A stretch of DNA of 64,000 nucleotides, from the NCBI RefSeq assembly GCF_001748085.1, contig NZ_BBZK01000004.1, forward strand, positions 682,001 to 746,000, written 5' to 3'. The position numbers were made by a program, and so were the translations under genes. Shown one piece after another: positions 1 to 8,376 of the stretch (the stretch's first letter is position 1; every line of letters starts with the position of its first letter). The notes below the pieces were generated by a model. That model did not search any database and was not told the DNA's origin. It saw only the letters and a program-made list of their open reading frames with translations. The DNA comes from Streptomyces sp. TP-A0874. GTDB lineage: Bacteria; Actinomycetota; Actinomycetes; Streptomycetales; Streptomycetaceae.

Positions 1-16
1 CGCGACCGCCAACCGC

Positions 17-921
17 GTGCACCCCGAGCCCCTCACCTTCGGGGCATCGCCGCGGGCCTGCCCCGGACGGGCCCACGCCCTCGCTCTCGCAGACGGTCTG
101 CTCCAACGCCCGCTGACCGCCTTCGCCCGCCTGCACCACCAGGCCACCCCGCTGCTGCTGCCCAACGCATGGGACTACGCCACCGCGGCCGTCCTCGCGG
201 TGCGGGGCTTCCAGGCGGTCGGCACCACGAGCCTCGGCGTGGCTGCGGCCGCCGGGCTGCCCGACGGCGCGGCGGCGACCGTCGAAGAGACCTTGGCCCT
301 GGCCCGCCGGCTCGGACGGGGCTCCTTCCTGTTCACCGTCGACGCCGAGAGCGGCTTCAGCGATGACCCGGAGGAAGTAGCCGAGCTGGCGAGCAGGCTG
401 CACGAGGCGGGCGCCGCGGGAATCAACCTGGAAGACGGTCGCCCCGACGGCACCCTCGCCCCCGTGGAGCTGCACGCCGCGAAGATCGCCGCCGTATCAA
501 GACCGCCGTGCCCGCGCTGTTCGTGAACGCCCGGACCGACACCTACTGGCTCGGACGCCAGAAGGAAGAGACCATGACGCGCCTCGCGGTGTACGAACAG
601 GCCGGTGCGGACGGCGTGTTCGTGCCGGGGCTGTCGGCCCCGGACGGGATCGCCACCCTGACGGCGAGCATCACCGTCCCGCTGAACATCCTGTACTCGC
701 CCAGCGGACCGAGCCTCCCCGACCTCGCCGGGCTGGGCGTGCGCAGGGTCAGCCTGGGCTCGCTGCTCTACCGCAGGGCTCTGACGGCGGCCGTGACCGC
801 CGCGACCGCCGTGCGCGACGGCCTGCCGACGGACCTCACGGCCCTCCCCTACGCAGAGGTGCAGGAGCTGGGGGTGCCTGGTGAGACACCGCGGACGACC
901 GTACGGCCCGCCGGGTCATAG
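17..921 (+). pseudogene. PEP mutase / isocitrate lyase family protein, frameshifted
   Basis: Two adjacent frames together give one protein of the isocitrate lyase/PEP mutase superfamily, TIM-barrel enzymes that make or break C-C or C-P bonds in 2-oxo acids. The first frame (17 to about 497) carries LLLPNAWDYATA and TVDAESGF. The second (about 499 to 921) carries PALFVNARTDTYW and ends normally. The reading frame is lost at about 497-500, where the second frame would read IKTAVPALFVNART; a single missing base explains it. The GTG at 17 is the first visible start, but the first 40 residues do not look like the family, so the true start may be internal or upstream of the window. The substrate cannot be told. 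Confidence 0.75.
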
Positions 922-973
922 GTCGCCAGCTCCGAAGCGGGAACATGCACCCGCCCGGTGACGAACTCCTGGC

Positions 974-1357
974 TCACAGGGGCTGGAGCCGGGTGTGCAG
1001 CAGGCAGAACTCGTTGCCTTCAGGGTCGGCCAGCACATGCCAGCTCTCACCGCCGGTCTGGCCGACGTCGACGGGCCTGGCGCCGAGAGCGAGCAGCCGC
1101 TCCAGCTCGGCGTCCTGGTCGCGGTCGGTGGCGTTGACGTCGATGTGCAGTCGGAGCTTCCCGGTCCGCGGGGCGCTGCTGGGGCTGAGGACGAGGGTGG
1201 GCTGCGGGCCACCGAAGCCGGCGTCGGGCGGGCCGATCTCGATGCTGCCGTCTTCCTCCCGGTCGAGTTCGACGTAGCCGAGGACCTCGCTCCAGAATGC
1301 GGCGAGTTGCTCGGGATCGGCGACATCGATTACCAGCTCACTGATACGGCATGCCAT
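974..1357 (-). CDS. VOC (glyoxalase/bleomycin resistance) family protein
   Basis: This 127-residue protein has the length and pattern of a single vicinal-oxygen-chelate module pair. It starts MACRISELVIDVADPEQLAAF, has FWSEVLGY near residue 21, and ends with WHVLADPEGNEFCLL, the typical C-terminal metal-site strand. The ATG at 1357 begins exactly at the domain start, so longer readings upstream are unlikely. Members include glyoxalases, dioxygenases and drug-binding resistance proteins, and no substrate can be named. It is a single gene, divergent from the methyltransferase at 1593. Confidence 0.85.
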   Translation of the reverse strand: MACRISELVIDVADPEQLAAFWSEVLGYVELDREEDGSIEIGPPDAGFGGPQPTLVLSPSSAPRTGKLRLHIDVNATDRDQDAELERLLALGARPVDVGQTGGESWHVLADPEGNEFCLLHTRLQPL

Positions 1358-1592
1358 ACCAGGCAGTGTACGGGGGCCACCCGGCTTTTCAGCCGTACAG
1401 GCGGCCGACGGGCCGCATATGGCACGCGCCCGCTTCGTGCGGGTCCGCTGATCCCTGATGGCGCATCTTCCCCTGTCGGCACACGGTCTCAGTGGTCGGA
1501 AGGTCGCACGGGAATCGCGAGGTGATTCGCGCCGGATGTGAGCCCTCGAAACCCGGATGCACGCCGCACGTCCGCCTGCCACCTTTGCTGTC

Positions 1593-2375
1593 ATGGGTGC
1601 GTTCGAGCAGCTCGTTGCGGAAGGCCAAGCAGTCCCCACCGCGGGGTGGGACTTCTCCTGGTTCGCAGGTCGCGCCAGCGAGCAGAGGCCGTCCTGGGGC
1701 TATGCCAGGCTGCTTGCCGAGCGGATGGCGAGAGCTACGGCCGGCCTCGATATCCAGACGGGTGGCGGCGAGGTGCTCGCCTCGGTCCCGGTCGCTCCGC
1801 CGGTACTGGCGGCGACGGAGTCCTGGGCCCCGAACATCGCGATCGCCCGCCGGACGCTGGCGAAGTTCGGCGCGACCGTCGTGGAAGCCGAGGACGCGTC
1901 CGACCTGCCCTTCGCCGAGCAGTCGTTCGACCTGGTGGTCAGCCGGCATCCCGTGGTGACCCGCTGGGACGAGGTACGACGAGTGCTGCGCACGGGCGGC
2001 GTGTACCTGGCCCAACACGTGGGTGCGGGCTCGGTGCGGGAACTCACCGAGTTCATGATGGGGCCTCAGCCGACGGGAGCCCGCCTACCGTCGGCGGCCA
2101 CCACCTACTCCGGCAGCAGCACGTTCGCGGCGATCGCCGCTGCCGAGGAGGCGGGCTTGGATGTCGTCGATGTGCGTCAGGAAGCTCTCCGGATGGAGTT
2201 CCACGACATCGCGGCGGTGGTCCACTTTCTGCGCAAGGTGATCTGGATCGTTCCCGGTTTCACAGTGGACGCCTACCGTGGCCGCCTGGCGGAACTCCAT
2301 TCCTTCATCGAGCGCCATGGTCCGTTCGTGGCGCACTCGCAGCGCTTTCTCATCGAGGCGCACCGGAGAAGCTAA
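1593..2375 (+). CDS. SAM-dependent methyltransferase (class I)
   Basis: A 260-residue protein with a Rossmann methyltransferase core. A GGGEVLASVP-like motif I is followed by NIAIARRTLAKFGATVVEAED (acidic end of strand 2), then LPFAEQSFDLVVSRHPVV (motif around strand 4) and VLRTGGVYLAQHVG (strand 5). The start is put at the ATG at 1593 (MGAFEQLVAEG) because residues encoded from 1557 look like leader sequence; 1557 remains possible. The C-terminal part (VIWIVPGFTVDAYR...) resembles other Streptomyces class I methyltransferases of unknown target. The substrate is unknown. Confidence 0.8.
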   Translation: MGAFEQLVAEGQAVPTAGWDFSWFAGRASEQRPSWGYARLLAERMARATAGLDIQTGGGEVLASVPVAPPVLAATESWAPNIAIARRTLAKFGATVVEAEDASDLPFAEQSFDLVVSRHPVVTRWDEVRRVLRTGGVYLAQHVGAGSVRELTEFMMGPQPTGARLPSAATTYSGSSTFAAIAAAEEAGLDVVDVRQEALRMEFHDIAAVVHFLRKVIWIVPGFTVDAYRGRLAELHSFIERHGPFVAHSQRFLIEAHRRS

Positions 2376-2505
2376 GGGGCTCGACGCCCACGGCGATTCA
2401 TCATCATGGGTCGAAGTCTCCTTCTCCGCACAGCACTCAGCGCCTGTCGGCAGCGCGTCCCGGGAAAGTACAGGTCACTCGTCCTCATGCGAGTTGCGGC
2501 CCCTC

Positions 2506-3261
2506 CTACATCGGGTTCCCGAACTTCTCGGCGGGACCGAAATCAGCGAAGGTGGCGATGTTGTGCCCCTCGGTGCCGCCGAAGTCAATCCACTGCTCGA
2601 ACCGCACGGTGCGCCCGTTCTCGTCGATCCACTGGTCACACTTGAAGGAAGAGACGCCCGAGGTACGCATCGAGTTGTGGACGCTCGGGTCGATGGCACG
2701 GATCTGATCGGCCCTGAGGCGCCCCGAGAGACGGTAGGCGGTCACCCCGCCCCGTTCCTCGACACCCTTGCGCGCCGAGCGGCCGAGGCCCAGCAGCAGT
2801 TTCGCGTACTCGGCGTAGTCGGTGATGACGTTCGTCTCGGACTTGGGGAGCCGTTGCCAGCCGCCCTCCGCATCCAGATCCCGACCGAACCGGCCGTCGG
2901 AGGTCACCACCATCTCCATCCGCATGGCCTGCTCGGGCGGGGTGTTCTCACCGGTACGCAGCTCCAGGCGACCGGTGAACTCGGTGTTGAGATTGACGCG
3001 GCCGGACATGCGCATGTTGCCGACCCCGCCCACCTCGGTCTTCACAAGCAGGTCCGCCGAGTACGGCGACTTGTCGGCCCGCTCCAGCGCAACCATCGGA
3101 TCGAACACCTCCGCCGCGGTGGCGGAGGCCTCTGGCGTGGCCCGGCTCTGAGCGGCCGCGGGGCCGGGCTCCGCAGAGCAGGACACCGTCCCAGCGAGCA
3201 GAAGGCCTGACACGGCCAACGCGGCCGTGGCTATCGGGGTGGGGAGACGGACAGCAGACAC
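2506..3261 (-). CDS. putative lipoprotein of LppX/LprAFG-like type
   Basis: A 251-residue exported protein. The start is a GTG at 3261 with GAGGA about eight bases upstream. The N-terminus (VSAVRLPTPIATAALAVSG) is a signal peptide ending in a Cys within GTVSCSAEP, so a lipid anchor is likely although the lipobox is not canonical (Thr at -3). The mature part has long beta-rich stretches (SADLLVKTEVGGVG, MRMSGRVNL, FKCDQWIDENGRTVRFEQ), as in actinobacterial LppX/LprG-like lipoproteins that bind lipids. Family membership is inferred from the pattern and the function is unproven. Confidence 0.65.
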   Translation of the reverse strand: MSAVRLPTPIATAALAVSGLLLAGTVSCSAEPGPAAAQSRATPEASATAAEVFDPMVALERADKSPYSADLLVKTEVGGVGNMRMSGRVNLNTEFTGRLELRTGENTPPEQAMRMEMVVTSDGRFGRDLDAEGGWQRLPKSETNVITDYAEYAKLLLGLGRSARKGVEERGGVTAYRLSGRLRADQIRAIDPSVHNSMRTSGVSSFKCDQWIDENGRTVRFEQWIDFGGTEGHNIATFADFGPAEKFGNPM

Positions 3262-3580
3262 CTGGGTCCTCAGCAGTTGAAGTAGAAATGAGATGGCATC
3301 TTGCCATAGGGGGACCAAACCGAGCGCGGTGATTCTGACGGTGCTTCGGCGGCTTGGGCGACGGTGCGGAGGCGTCCAGGTGAATGGACGTCCGGACACG
3401 GTGGCAGTCGGCCCGTGCCGAGGTGGTACGGCGTGGTCTGGAGAGCATGTACGGATCCCGGATCGGACCAGCTGGCGGTCACCCTCCCCCGGTACGGTGT
3501 ATCCGTCGTATTCGAGGCTGAACTGGCAACGCCGGCAGAAGGGTTGCGTCGCGGGTTGAAATGCGCTAACGAAATCCTCG
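3262..3580. other. non-coding leader between the lipoprotein gene and the heptamer repeat
   Basis: About 320 bases without a convincing gene. Open frames cross it on both strands, but they run on into the tandem repeat and have no family signal. It must hold the promoter of the minus-strand lipoprotein gene. The only motif noted is the GAGGA ribosome-binding site just upstream of 3261. Confidence 0.4.
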
Positions 3581-3708
3581 CCGGAAGCCGGAAGCCGGAA
3601 GCCGGAAGCCGGAAGCCGGAAGCCGGAAGCCGGAAGCCGGAAGCCGGAAGCCGGAAGCCGGAAGCCGGAAGCCGGAAGCCGGAAGCCGGAAGCCGGAAGC
3701 CGGAAGCC
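3581..3708. repeat. perfect tandem heptanucleotide repeat, about 18 copies
   Basis: The unit CCGGAAG is repeated without a mismatch for 128 bases (18.3 copies), then runs into CCCGGCAGG. Seven is not a multiple of three, so every forward frame encodes the same heptapeptide (GSRKPEA in rotation) and every reverse frame encodes ASGFRLP. This keeps all six frames open, which explains the long spurious reading frames here. It lies about 60 bases upstream of the gene starting at 3768. Perfect short repeats of this kind gain and lose units by slippage. Confidence 0.97.
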
Positions 3709-3767
3709 CCGGCAGGCGGTAGGACCTCTGGTTGCCGTGCGGGGCGCCCGTGAACTCTGGTAATGGG

Positions 3768-5474
3768 ATGGGGCATCTCCGGGTCCCCGTAGGGCATGAC
3801 GCGCACCGCTGGAGCACCTTCCCCGGTGTGCGGACCCTGGTGGTGGCCGCCCGAACGGTCACTTCCACCGTGCGTGTCCTGGAGTGTCTGCCGGCGCTGC
3901 TGCGCGGTGACGACCGCATCACCGTGGTCTTCGCATACGACCCCACCTCGGCCTTCAGCGACGGAGTCCACGACCTCCTCCGTGACGCCGGCTGCCGGGT
4001 CATGCCCTGGTCGCAGCTGGCTGACATCACCCCTGACCTCATCCTCACCGCCAGCGAGAACATAGCTGTGCCGGAGGGGGAGTGCCCGGTGCTCGTCCTG
4101 CCGCACGGCATCGGTTTCCAGAAGCTGGTACCGGACTCCCGGGCCGAGCGGACCAGGGTCTCCGGAATCGTGCCCGAGCCACTGCTGGAGTCGGGCCGGG
4201 CCTGGCTGGCCGTCTCACACCCCAGCCAGGAAGAGCAGTTGCTCGCCACGCACCCGAAGGCCACCGGCCGGACCCTGCTCATCGGCGATCCCTGCTTCGA
4301 CGAACTGCGGGTCAGCCTCCCCAGTGCGCCGTCCTACGGGCGGGCCCTGGGTGCCGCAGAGGGGCGGCGTCTGGTGGTGCTCAGCTCCACCTGGGGGCCC
4401 ACCTCCCTACTCGGCCGGCACCCGGAACTGCCGGCCCGGTTAGCAGCCGCCCTTCCGTACGACGAGTACCGGCTGGCCGCGATCGTCCACCCCAACGTCT
4501 GGGCGGCGCACGGCTCCTGGCAGATCCGCACTCTCCTGGCTCCCGCTCTGGAGGCGGGGCTGCTGCTGATACCGGCCGTCCATGCCTGGCGGTCGGCGCT
4601 GGTGGCGGCCGACGTGGTCGTGGGCGACCACGGTTCGGTCACGCTCTACGGCGCCGCGCTGGGCAAGCCCGTGCTGCTCGCCGCCTTCGGCGAGGACGCG
4701 GTGCCCGGTACTGCCGTGGCCCGCCTGGGAGAGGCCGCGCCACGCCTCGACACCCGGCAGGATCCATGCCGGCAGATCGACACCGCGCTTCGGAGTCACA
4801 CCCCCGGGCGCTACCGGGAGGTGGCCGAACTCGCCTTCGCCGAACCAGGGGGTGCGCTGGCCCGGCTGCGCACCGCCCTCTACCAGTTGCTCAGGCTGGA
4901 CGAGCCGGGTTCCTCCCCACCGCTTCCGCTGAGGCTGCCTCACCCGGAGCCACCGGTCATCGCCACCGCCTCGTGGACGGTGGTCACCACCGCCTCCCGC
5001 GAGCCAGGAGGAACGGTCGTCACCGTACGGCGCCACCCGGCTGCCGTGGACCCCGGCGGGGACGGCGAGCAGGACACCGCGGCGTATGTGCACCTGGCCT
5101 GCGACGAAGAAGAAGAGGACCACCGGCTGACCGAGAGCGCTTCGGTGGTTCTCCGCAGCCGCCCGGCCCAGAGCGCGGTGGCCGCGCTGAGCTGGATCCG
5201 GGACACGTTGAACCGCCTGCCCGGCAGCCGGCTCGCCGCTGTGGCGCTGAGCGGGGGCGACTGTCTGGTGGGGATGCGGGACGGGCGGATCGTGGAGGTC
5301 GCGGTCAGCGGCCCGGCCGTCGATCCGGGCCTGCCGGCCGCCCTCGTCTACGCCTGCCTCCGAGCCGGTCTGCCGATGGCTGACGTCTTCGTGACGCTTC
5401 GGGTCGGCGAACTGCGTTCGGAGGAAGCCGAAATCCGGGTGCGGCATCTCCCGCCCAACGGCCTGCGGCCCTGA
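3768..5474 (+). CDS. CDP-glycerol glycerophosphotransferase-like (GT-B fold) protein
   Basis: A 568-residue protein. The N-terminal two thirds looks like the teichoic-acid glycerophosphotransferase/GT-B group: LVVAARTVTSTVRVLECLP, then PVLVLPHGIGFQKLVP, VLSSTWGPTSLLG, and near residue 280 VVGDHGSVTLYGAALGKPVL, which matches the nucleotide-sugar-binding DxGS region of these enzymes. The C-terminal 170 residues are less clear. The ATG at 3768 is preferred over a TTG at 3732; a GTG at about 3830 just before RTLVVAARTV is also possible. Sugar or polyol transfer to a cell-surface polymer is inferred. It converges on the next gene with 39 bases between stops. Confidence 0.55.
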   Translation: MGHLRVPVGHDAHRWSTFPGVRTLVVAARTVTSTVRVLECLPALLRGDDRITVVFAYDPTSAFSDGVHDLLRDAGCRVMPWSQLADITPDLILTASENIAVPEGECPVLVLPHGIGFQKLVPDSRAERTRVSGIVPEPLLESGRAWLAVSHPSQEEQLLATHPKATGRTLLIGDPCFDELRVSLPSAPSYGRALGAAEGRRLVVLSSTWGPTSLLGRHPELPARLAAALPYDEYRLAAIVHPNVWAAHGSWQIRTLLAPALEAGLLLIPAVHAWRSALVAADVVVGDHGSVTLYGAALGKPVLLAAFGEDAVPGTAVARLGEAAPRLDTRQDPCRQIDTALRSHTPGRYREVAELAFAEPGGALARLRTALYQLLRLDEPGSSPPLPLRLPHPEPPVIATASWTVVTTASREPGGTVVTVRRHPAAVDPGGDGEQDTAAYVHLACDEEEEDHRLTESASVVLRSRPAQSAVAALSWIRDTLNRLPGSRLAAVALSGGDCLVGMRDGRIVEVAVSGPAVDPGLPAALVYACLRAGLPMADVFVTLRVGELRSEEAEIRVRHLPPNGLRP

Positions 5475-5513
5475 CCGCTGCGGCCCTGACTGGCGAGACC
5501 GCCCGCCTCGGCC

Positions 5514-7736
5514 TCACCCCTGCCCGGTGGCGCCACCCTCGCCGCCCGTAACGTCCGTGTCCTCCGGGCGGGAGACGCGTTGCAGCCGTGCCCGCAGCCC
5601 CTCGGCCTCCGGGCTGCCGCCCTGCTCGTGGATCTCGACGGCGCGGGCCAGGTGGGTACGTTGGGCGTCCGGTGCACCGCCGGTCCGTTCGAGAAGATCG
5701 GCGAGGCGCACCAGGGTCTGTGCTTCGTAGTGGCTGGCGCGCTGCGCACGGAGCGCTCGGGCCGCGCCGTCGAGGATTTCCACGGCTTTCCCGGTGTCGC
5801 CCAGTTGCTCGTGGACGGCACCGATGGCGGCCAGCACCCTGGCCGCCATACGTTCGTCACCGCGCTCCAGCAGCGCCTGTTCTGCTCTGCCCAGGGTCTC
5901 AAGGGCCTGGCGGTGGTGCCCGGCGGCATCCTGCGCGCATCCCAGGAAGTAGGTGGCGATGGCCACTCCGCGCCACTCCCCCGCCTCGATGTTGAGCTCG
6001 ATGGAACGCCGGTAGGCGGCCATGGCCCGGGAGGGATCGCAGCGGTCCCAGTAGCGTCCGAAGAACTCGTACACCGAGGCGGAGAGGGCGGTGTGCCCCG
6101 ACACCTCCGCGCAGGCGACGGCCGCCTCCAGTTCACCGTGCGCCCGGTCGTGGTCTCCGAGGTCCATCAGGGGGCGCGAGAGCAGGCTGCGCAGCCGCGC
6201 CTCCGCCGCCGGGACGACGGCCTCGGCGGCCGAGGTGGCGCCCAACTCCAGCGATTCCTTCCACTCCCTGACGTAGCGGCGGTGCAGGAACAGGGCGGTG
6301 AACCCCTCCGCCAGCGGCCACACCTGCTGGTGGAGACCGAGGCGGGAGGCTTCCCGGAGCACGGCCAGGATGTTGGCGCGCTCGGCGTCCAGCCAGGCCA
6401 GCGGGTCCGGTCCGCCCTCGGCGGCGAAGGGATCGGGGGCCTCGCCCACCAGGTCGGCGAGTTCCCCGATGCGTAGCCGGTCCTGGCGTACCGCCCGGTC
6501 GGCGAAGGCGGTGAGGGCGAGGTAGTGCCCGGTGACTCGCGCGACCACGGCTCGCTGGGTGGAGGCCGGTTCTTCTTCGGCGGCGTGTTCTCGCGCGTGC
6601 AGCCGCACGAGATCGTGGAAGCGGTACCGGCCGTCCGCCGTGGCGTCGAGCAGGCTCGCCTCCTCCAGGAGGCCCAGCACCGGCTCGGCGGTCGCGAGGT
6701 CCAGGCTCGCGGCGGCAGCGGCCGTGCCCGCGTCGAAGGTGCGGCCGGGCAGCCATCCCAGGATCCGGTACAAACGGGCGGCATCGGAGGGGAGTTCGCG
6801 GTAGCTGAGGTCGAGAATGGCGGACATCGAGTGCTCTCCTCGCAGCGACAGTCCTCGCAGGCGGCGGTTTTCGTCGGCCAGTTCCTCGACGAGTCGGGCC
6901 ATGGACAGCCGTCCCCGGGCCAGCAGCAGCCTCGCGGCGACCAGGTGCAGGGCCTTCGGCAGACCGGCGCAGATCTCGACGAGCCGCTGGGCCGCCGGCC
7001 GCTCGGCCTCGACCGCCTGCCTCCCGCACCGGTCGGCCAGCAGCAGGAGGCCGGCCTCGTCGTCCAGCGGTTTCAGGGGTAGCGGCCTGGCTCCGTCCAG
7101 GGTCAGTTCACCCAGTCCGCTGTTGCTGGTGACCAGCACAGTGCTCCCGCGCCCCTTGGGCACCAGTGATCTGACCTGGGCGGGCTGGTCCACGTCGTCC
7201 AGCAGGATCAGCAGCCGGCGTCCGGCGGACCGGGTACGGAAGAGGGCCACCCGGTCCTCCAGGGACTCGGGGATGTAGCTGTCGGCCACTCCCAGGGCGG
7301 ACAGCGCACTGGCCAGGGCGGTGGAGACGTCGCCGCCCGTCCGGCTGCCGCGCAGTGCGGCGAAGTCGATGAAGATCTGCCCGTCCGGAAAACGGTCCCG
7401 CGCCGCGTCCGCGTACCGGCAGGCCAGGGAGGTCTTGCCGATACCGCGCATGCCGGAGAGTACTTCCAGCCGCACTCCGGAAGCAGCGCCCGCCTGCCCG
7501 TCCTGGCCAGCGTCGGCTAACCCGAGTTCCTGTAGTTCCTTCGTGCGGTTGACGAATGGGACGGTCAGCGCAGGCACCTGGTCGGGTCGGGAGTCCGGCC
7601 CGCTCGGGGGCGGGGGCGGCACGGTGAAAGTGATGCCCCCATGGATGTTCTGCGCCTGGATGACCGGGCCGTCCGCGTTCCCGGAGAGGTCGTTCCTGAA
7701 CTGCCGGTTCTCCGGCCGGCTGCCCTCACCCGTCAC
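5514..7736 (-). CDS. NB-ARC STAND ATPase with TPR repeats and N-terminal amyloid-like motif
   Basis: A 740-residue NLR-like protein. Residues 17-34 read LSGNADGPVIQAQNIHGG, a motif shared with its upstream neighbour. The NB-ARC ATPase follows, with P-loop GMRGIGKTS (Lys101), a kinase-2 strand LLILLDDVD, the hhGLP-type segment CAGLPKALHLVAARLL and a winged-helix stretch ending RYRFHDLVRLHAREHA. The C-terminal half is TPR-like helical repeats (YRRSIELNIEAGEW, ALETLGRAEQALLERGD). It starts at GTG 7736, overlapping the neighbour's stop as GTGA, so the two are translated together. STAND proteins oligomerise on sensing a ligand. An immune-type or signalling role is inferred from the pair. Confidence 0.85.
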   Translation of the reverse strand: MTGEGSRPENRQFRNDLSGNADGPVIQAQNIHGGITFTVPPPPPSGPDSRPDQVPALTVPFVNRTKELQELGLADAGQDGQAGAASGVRLEVLSGMRGIGKTSLACRYADAARDRFPDGQIFIDFAALRGSRTGGDVSTALASALSALGVADSYIPESLEDRVALFRTRSAGRRLLILLDDVDQPAQVRSLVPKGRGSTVLVTSNSGLGELTLDGARPLPLKPLDDEAGLLLLADRCGRQAVEAERPAAQRLVEICAGLPKALHLVAARLLLARGRLSMARLVEELADENRRLRGLSLRGEHSMSAILDLSYRELPSDAARLYRILGWLPGRTFDAGTAAAAASLDLATAEPVLGLLEEASLLDATADGRYRFHDLVRLHAREHAAEEEPASTQRAVVARVTGHYLALTAFADRAVRQDRLRIGELADLVGEAPDPFAAEGGPDPLAWLDAERANILAVLREASRLGLHQQVWPLAEGFTALFLHRRYVREWKESLELGATSAAEAVVPAAEARLRSLLSRPLMDLGDHDRAHGELEAAVACAEVSGHTALSASVYEFFGRYWDRCDPSRAMAAYRRSIELNIEAGEWRGVAIATYFLGCAQDAAGHHRQALETLGRAEQALLERGDERMAARVLAAIGAVHEQLGDTGKAVEILDGAARALRAQRASHYEAQTLVRLADLLERTGGAPDAQRTHLARAVEIHEQGGSPEAEGLRARLQRVSRPEDTDVTGGEGGATGQG

Positions 7737-8188
7737 GATGCGCCCCGGCCCTGTTCGGGCGGGAGCGCACCGGAGCTGTTGAACGTCAGCCCGGAGAAGT
7801 GCTGGCCTTGGAAGACCGGCCCGTTCTGCACGCCCCCGCTGATGGTGTTGTGTACCGCCACCGAGGACGGTTCTTCCGCTCCGGCGCTCATCTCCGCCAG
7901 CAGCGACCGGAGTTCCTCCGCCGCTTCGGGGTCGGCCTGGAGTACCCGGCGCAGCCGTGTGCGCCACCCGGCCTCGATGTCGGAGGCGGCCGACTCGTCC
8001 TCGGATTCCCGGGCGGCCACCAACTCCTCCCGGGACAGCCGTAGCTCCTCCTCGGCCGCCCCCGCCTCGCCGCCCCGGGCGAAGAACCGTGCCAGCCGGT
8101 CCCGCGCCTGCGTCCAGCCCTCCGACACCATGAGTCCGACCAGCGTCGTCGCCCCCGATGCGGCCAGAGCCGTCAACTCGGCGTCCAT
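7733..8188 (-). CDS. small protein with C-terminal amyloid-like motif, partner of the NB-ARC ATPase
   Basis: A 151-residue protein with AAGGGGG as ribosome-binding site and ATG at 8188. The N-terminus (ALAASGATTLVGLMV, residues 7-21) is hydrophobic and could insert in a membrane. A charged helical middle follows (EEELRLSREELVAARESE). Residues 115-132 read ISGGVQNGPVFQGQHFSG, the same motif as in the N-terminus of the next gene. A short protein with an effector-like N-terminus and a C-terminal motif, beside an NLR with the motif at its N-terminus, is the layout described for bacterial amyloid signalling pairs. The function of the N-terminal domain is not known. Confidence 0.75.
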   Translation of the reverse strand: MDAELTALAASGATTLVGLMVSEGWTQARDRLARFFARGGEAGAAEEELRLSREELVAARESEDESAASDIEAGWRTRLRRVLQADPEAAEELRSLLAEMSAGAEEPSSVAVHNTISGGVQNGPVFQGQHFSGLTFNSSGALPPEQGRGAS

Positions 8189-8376
8189 ACAACCCCCTTG
8201 TAGCGCACACTCTGGTGAACCCGCCAAGGCCACGGTAGAGAGGTCGGGGCGGCTTGGGTAGTCGGGCCGTCGGCGTGTTACCGAGGCAGACGCGCCCCGG
8301 TGGGGAGCGCCCACTGCTCCCGGTGTGACCGGCCGCCGATCGCTCGGAGGTTTCCGCCCGGCCGGCCTCTGCGCGG

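Noticed and set aside
3581..3708. CRISPR array
   Set aside because: The units are contiguous heptamers without spacers, and no cas genes are near.
3270..4282. Long reading frames with repeated ASGFRLP or GSRKPEA peptides
   Set aside because: They exist only because the heptamer is open in all six frames. The flanking parts have no family signal.
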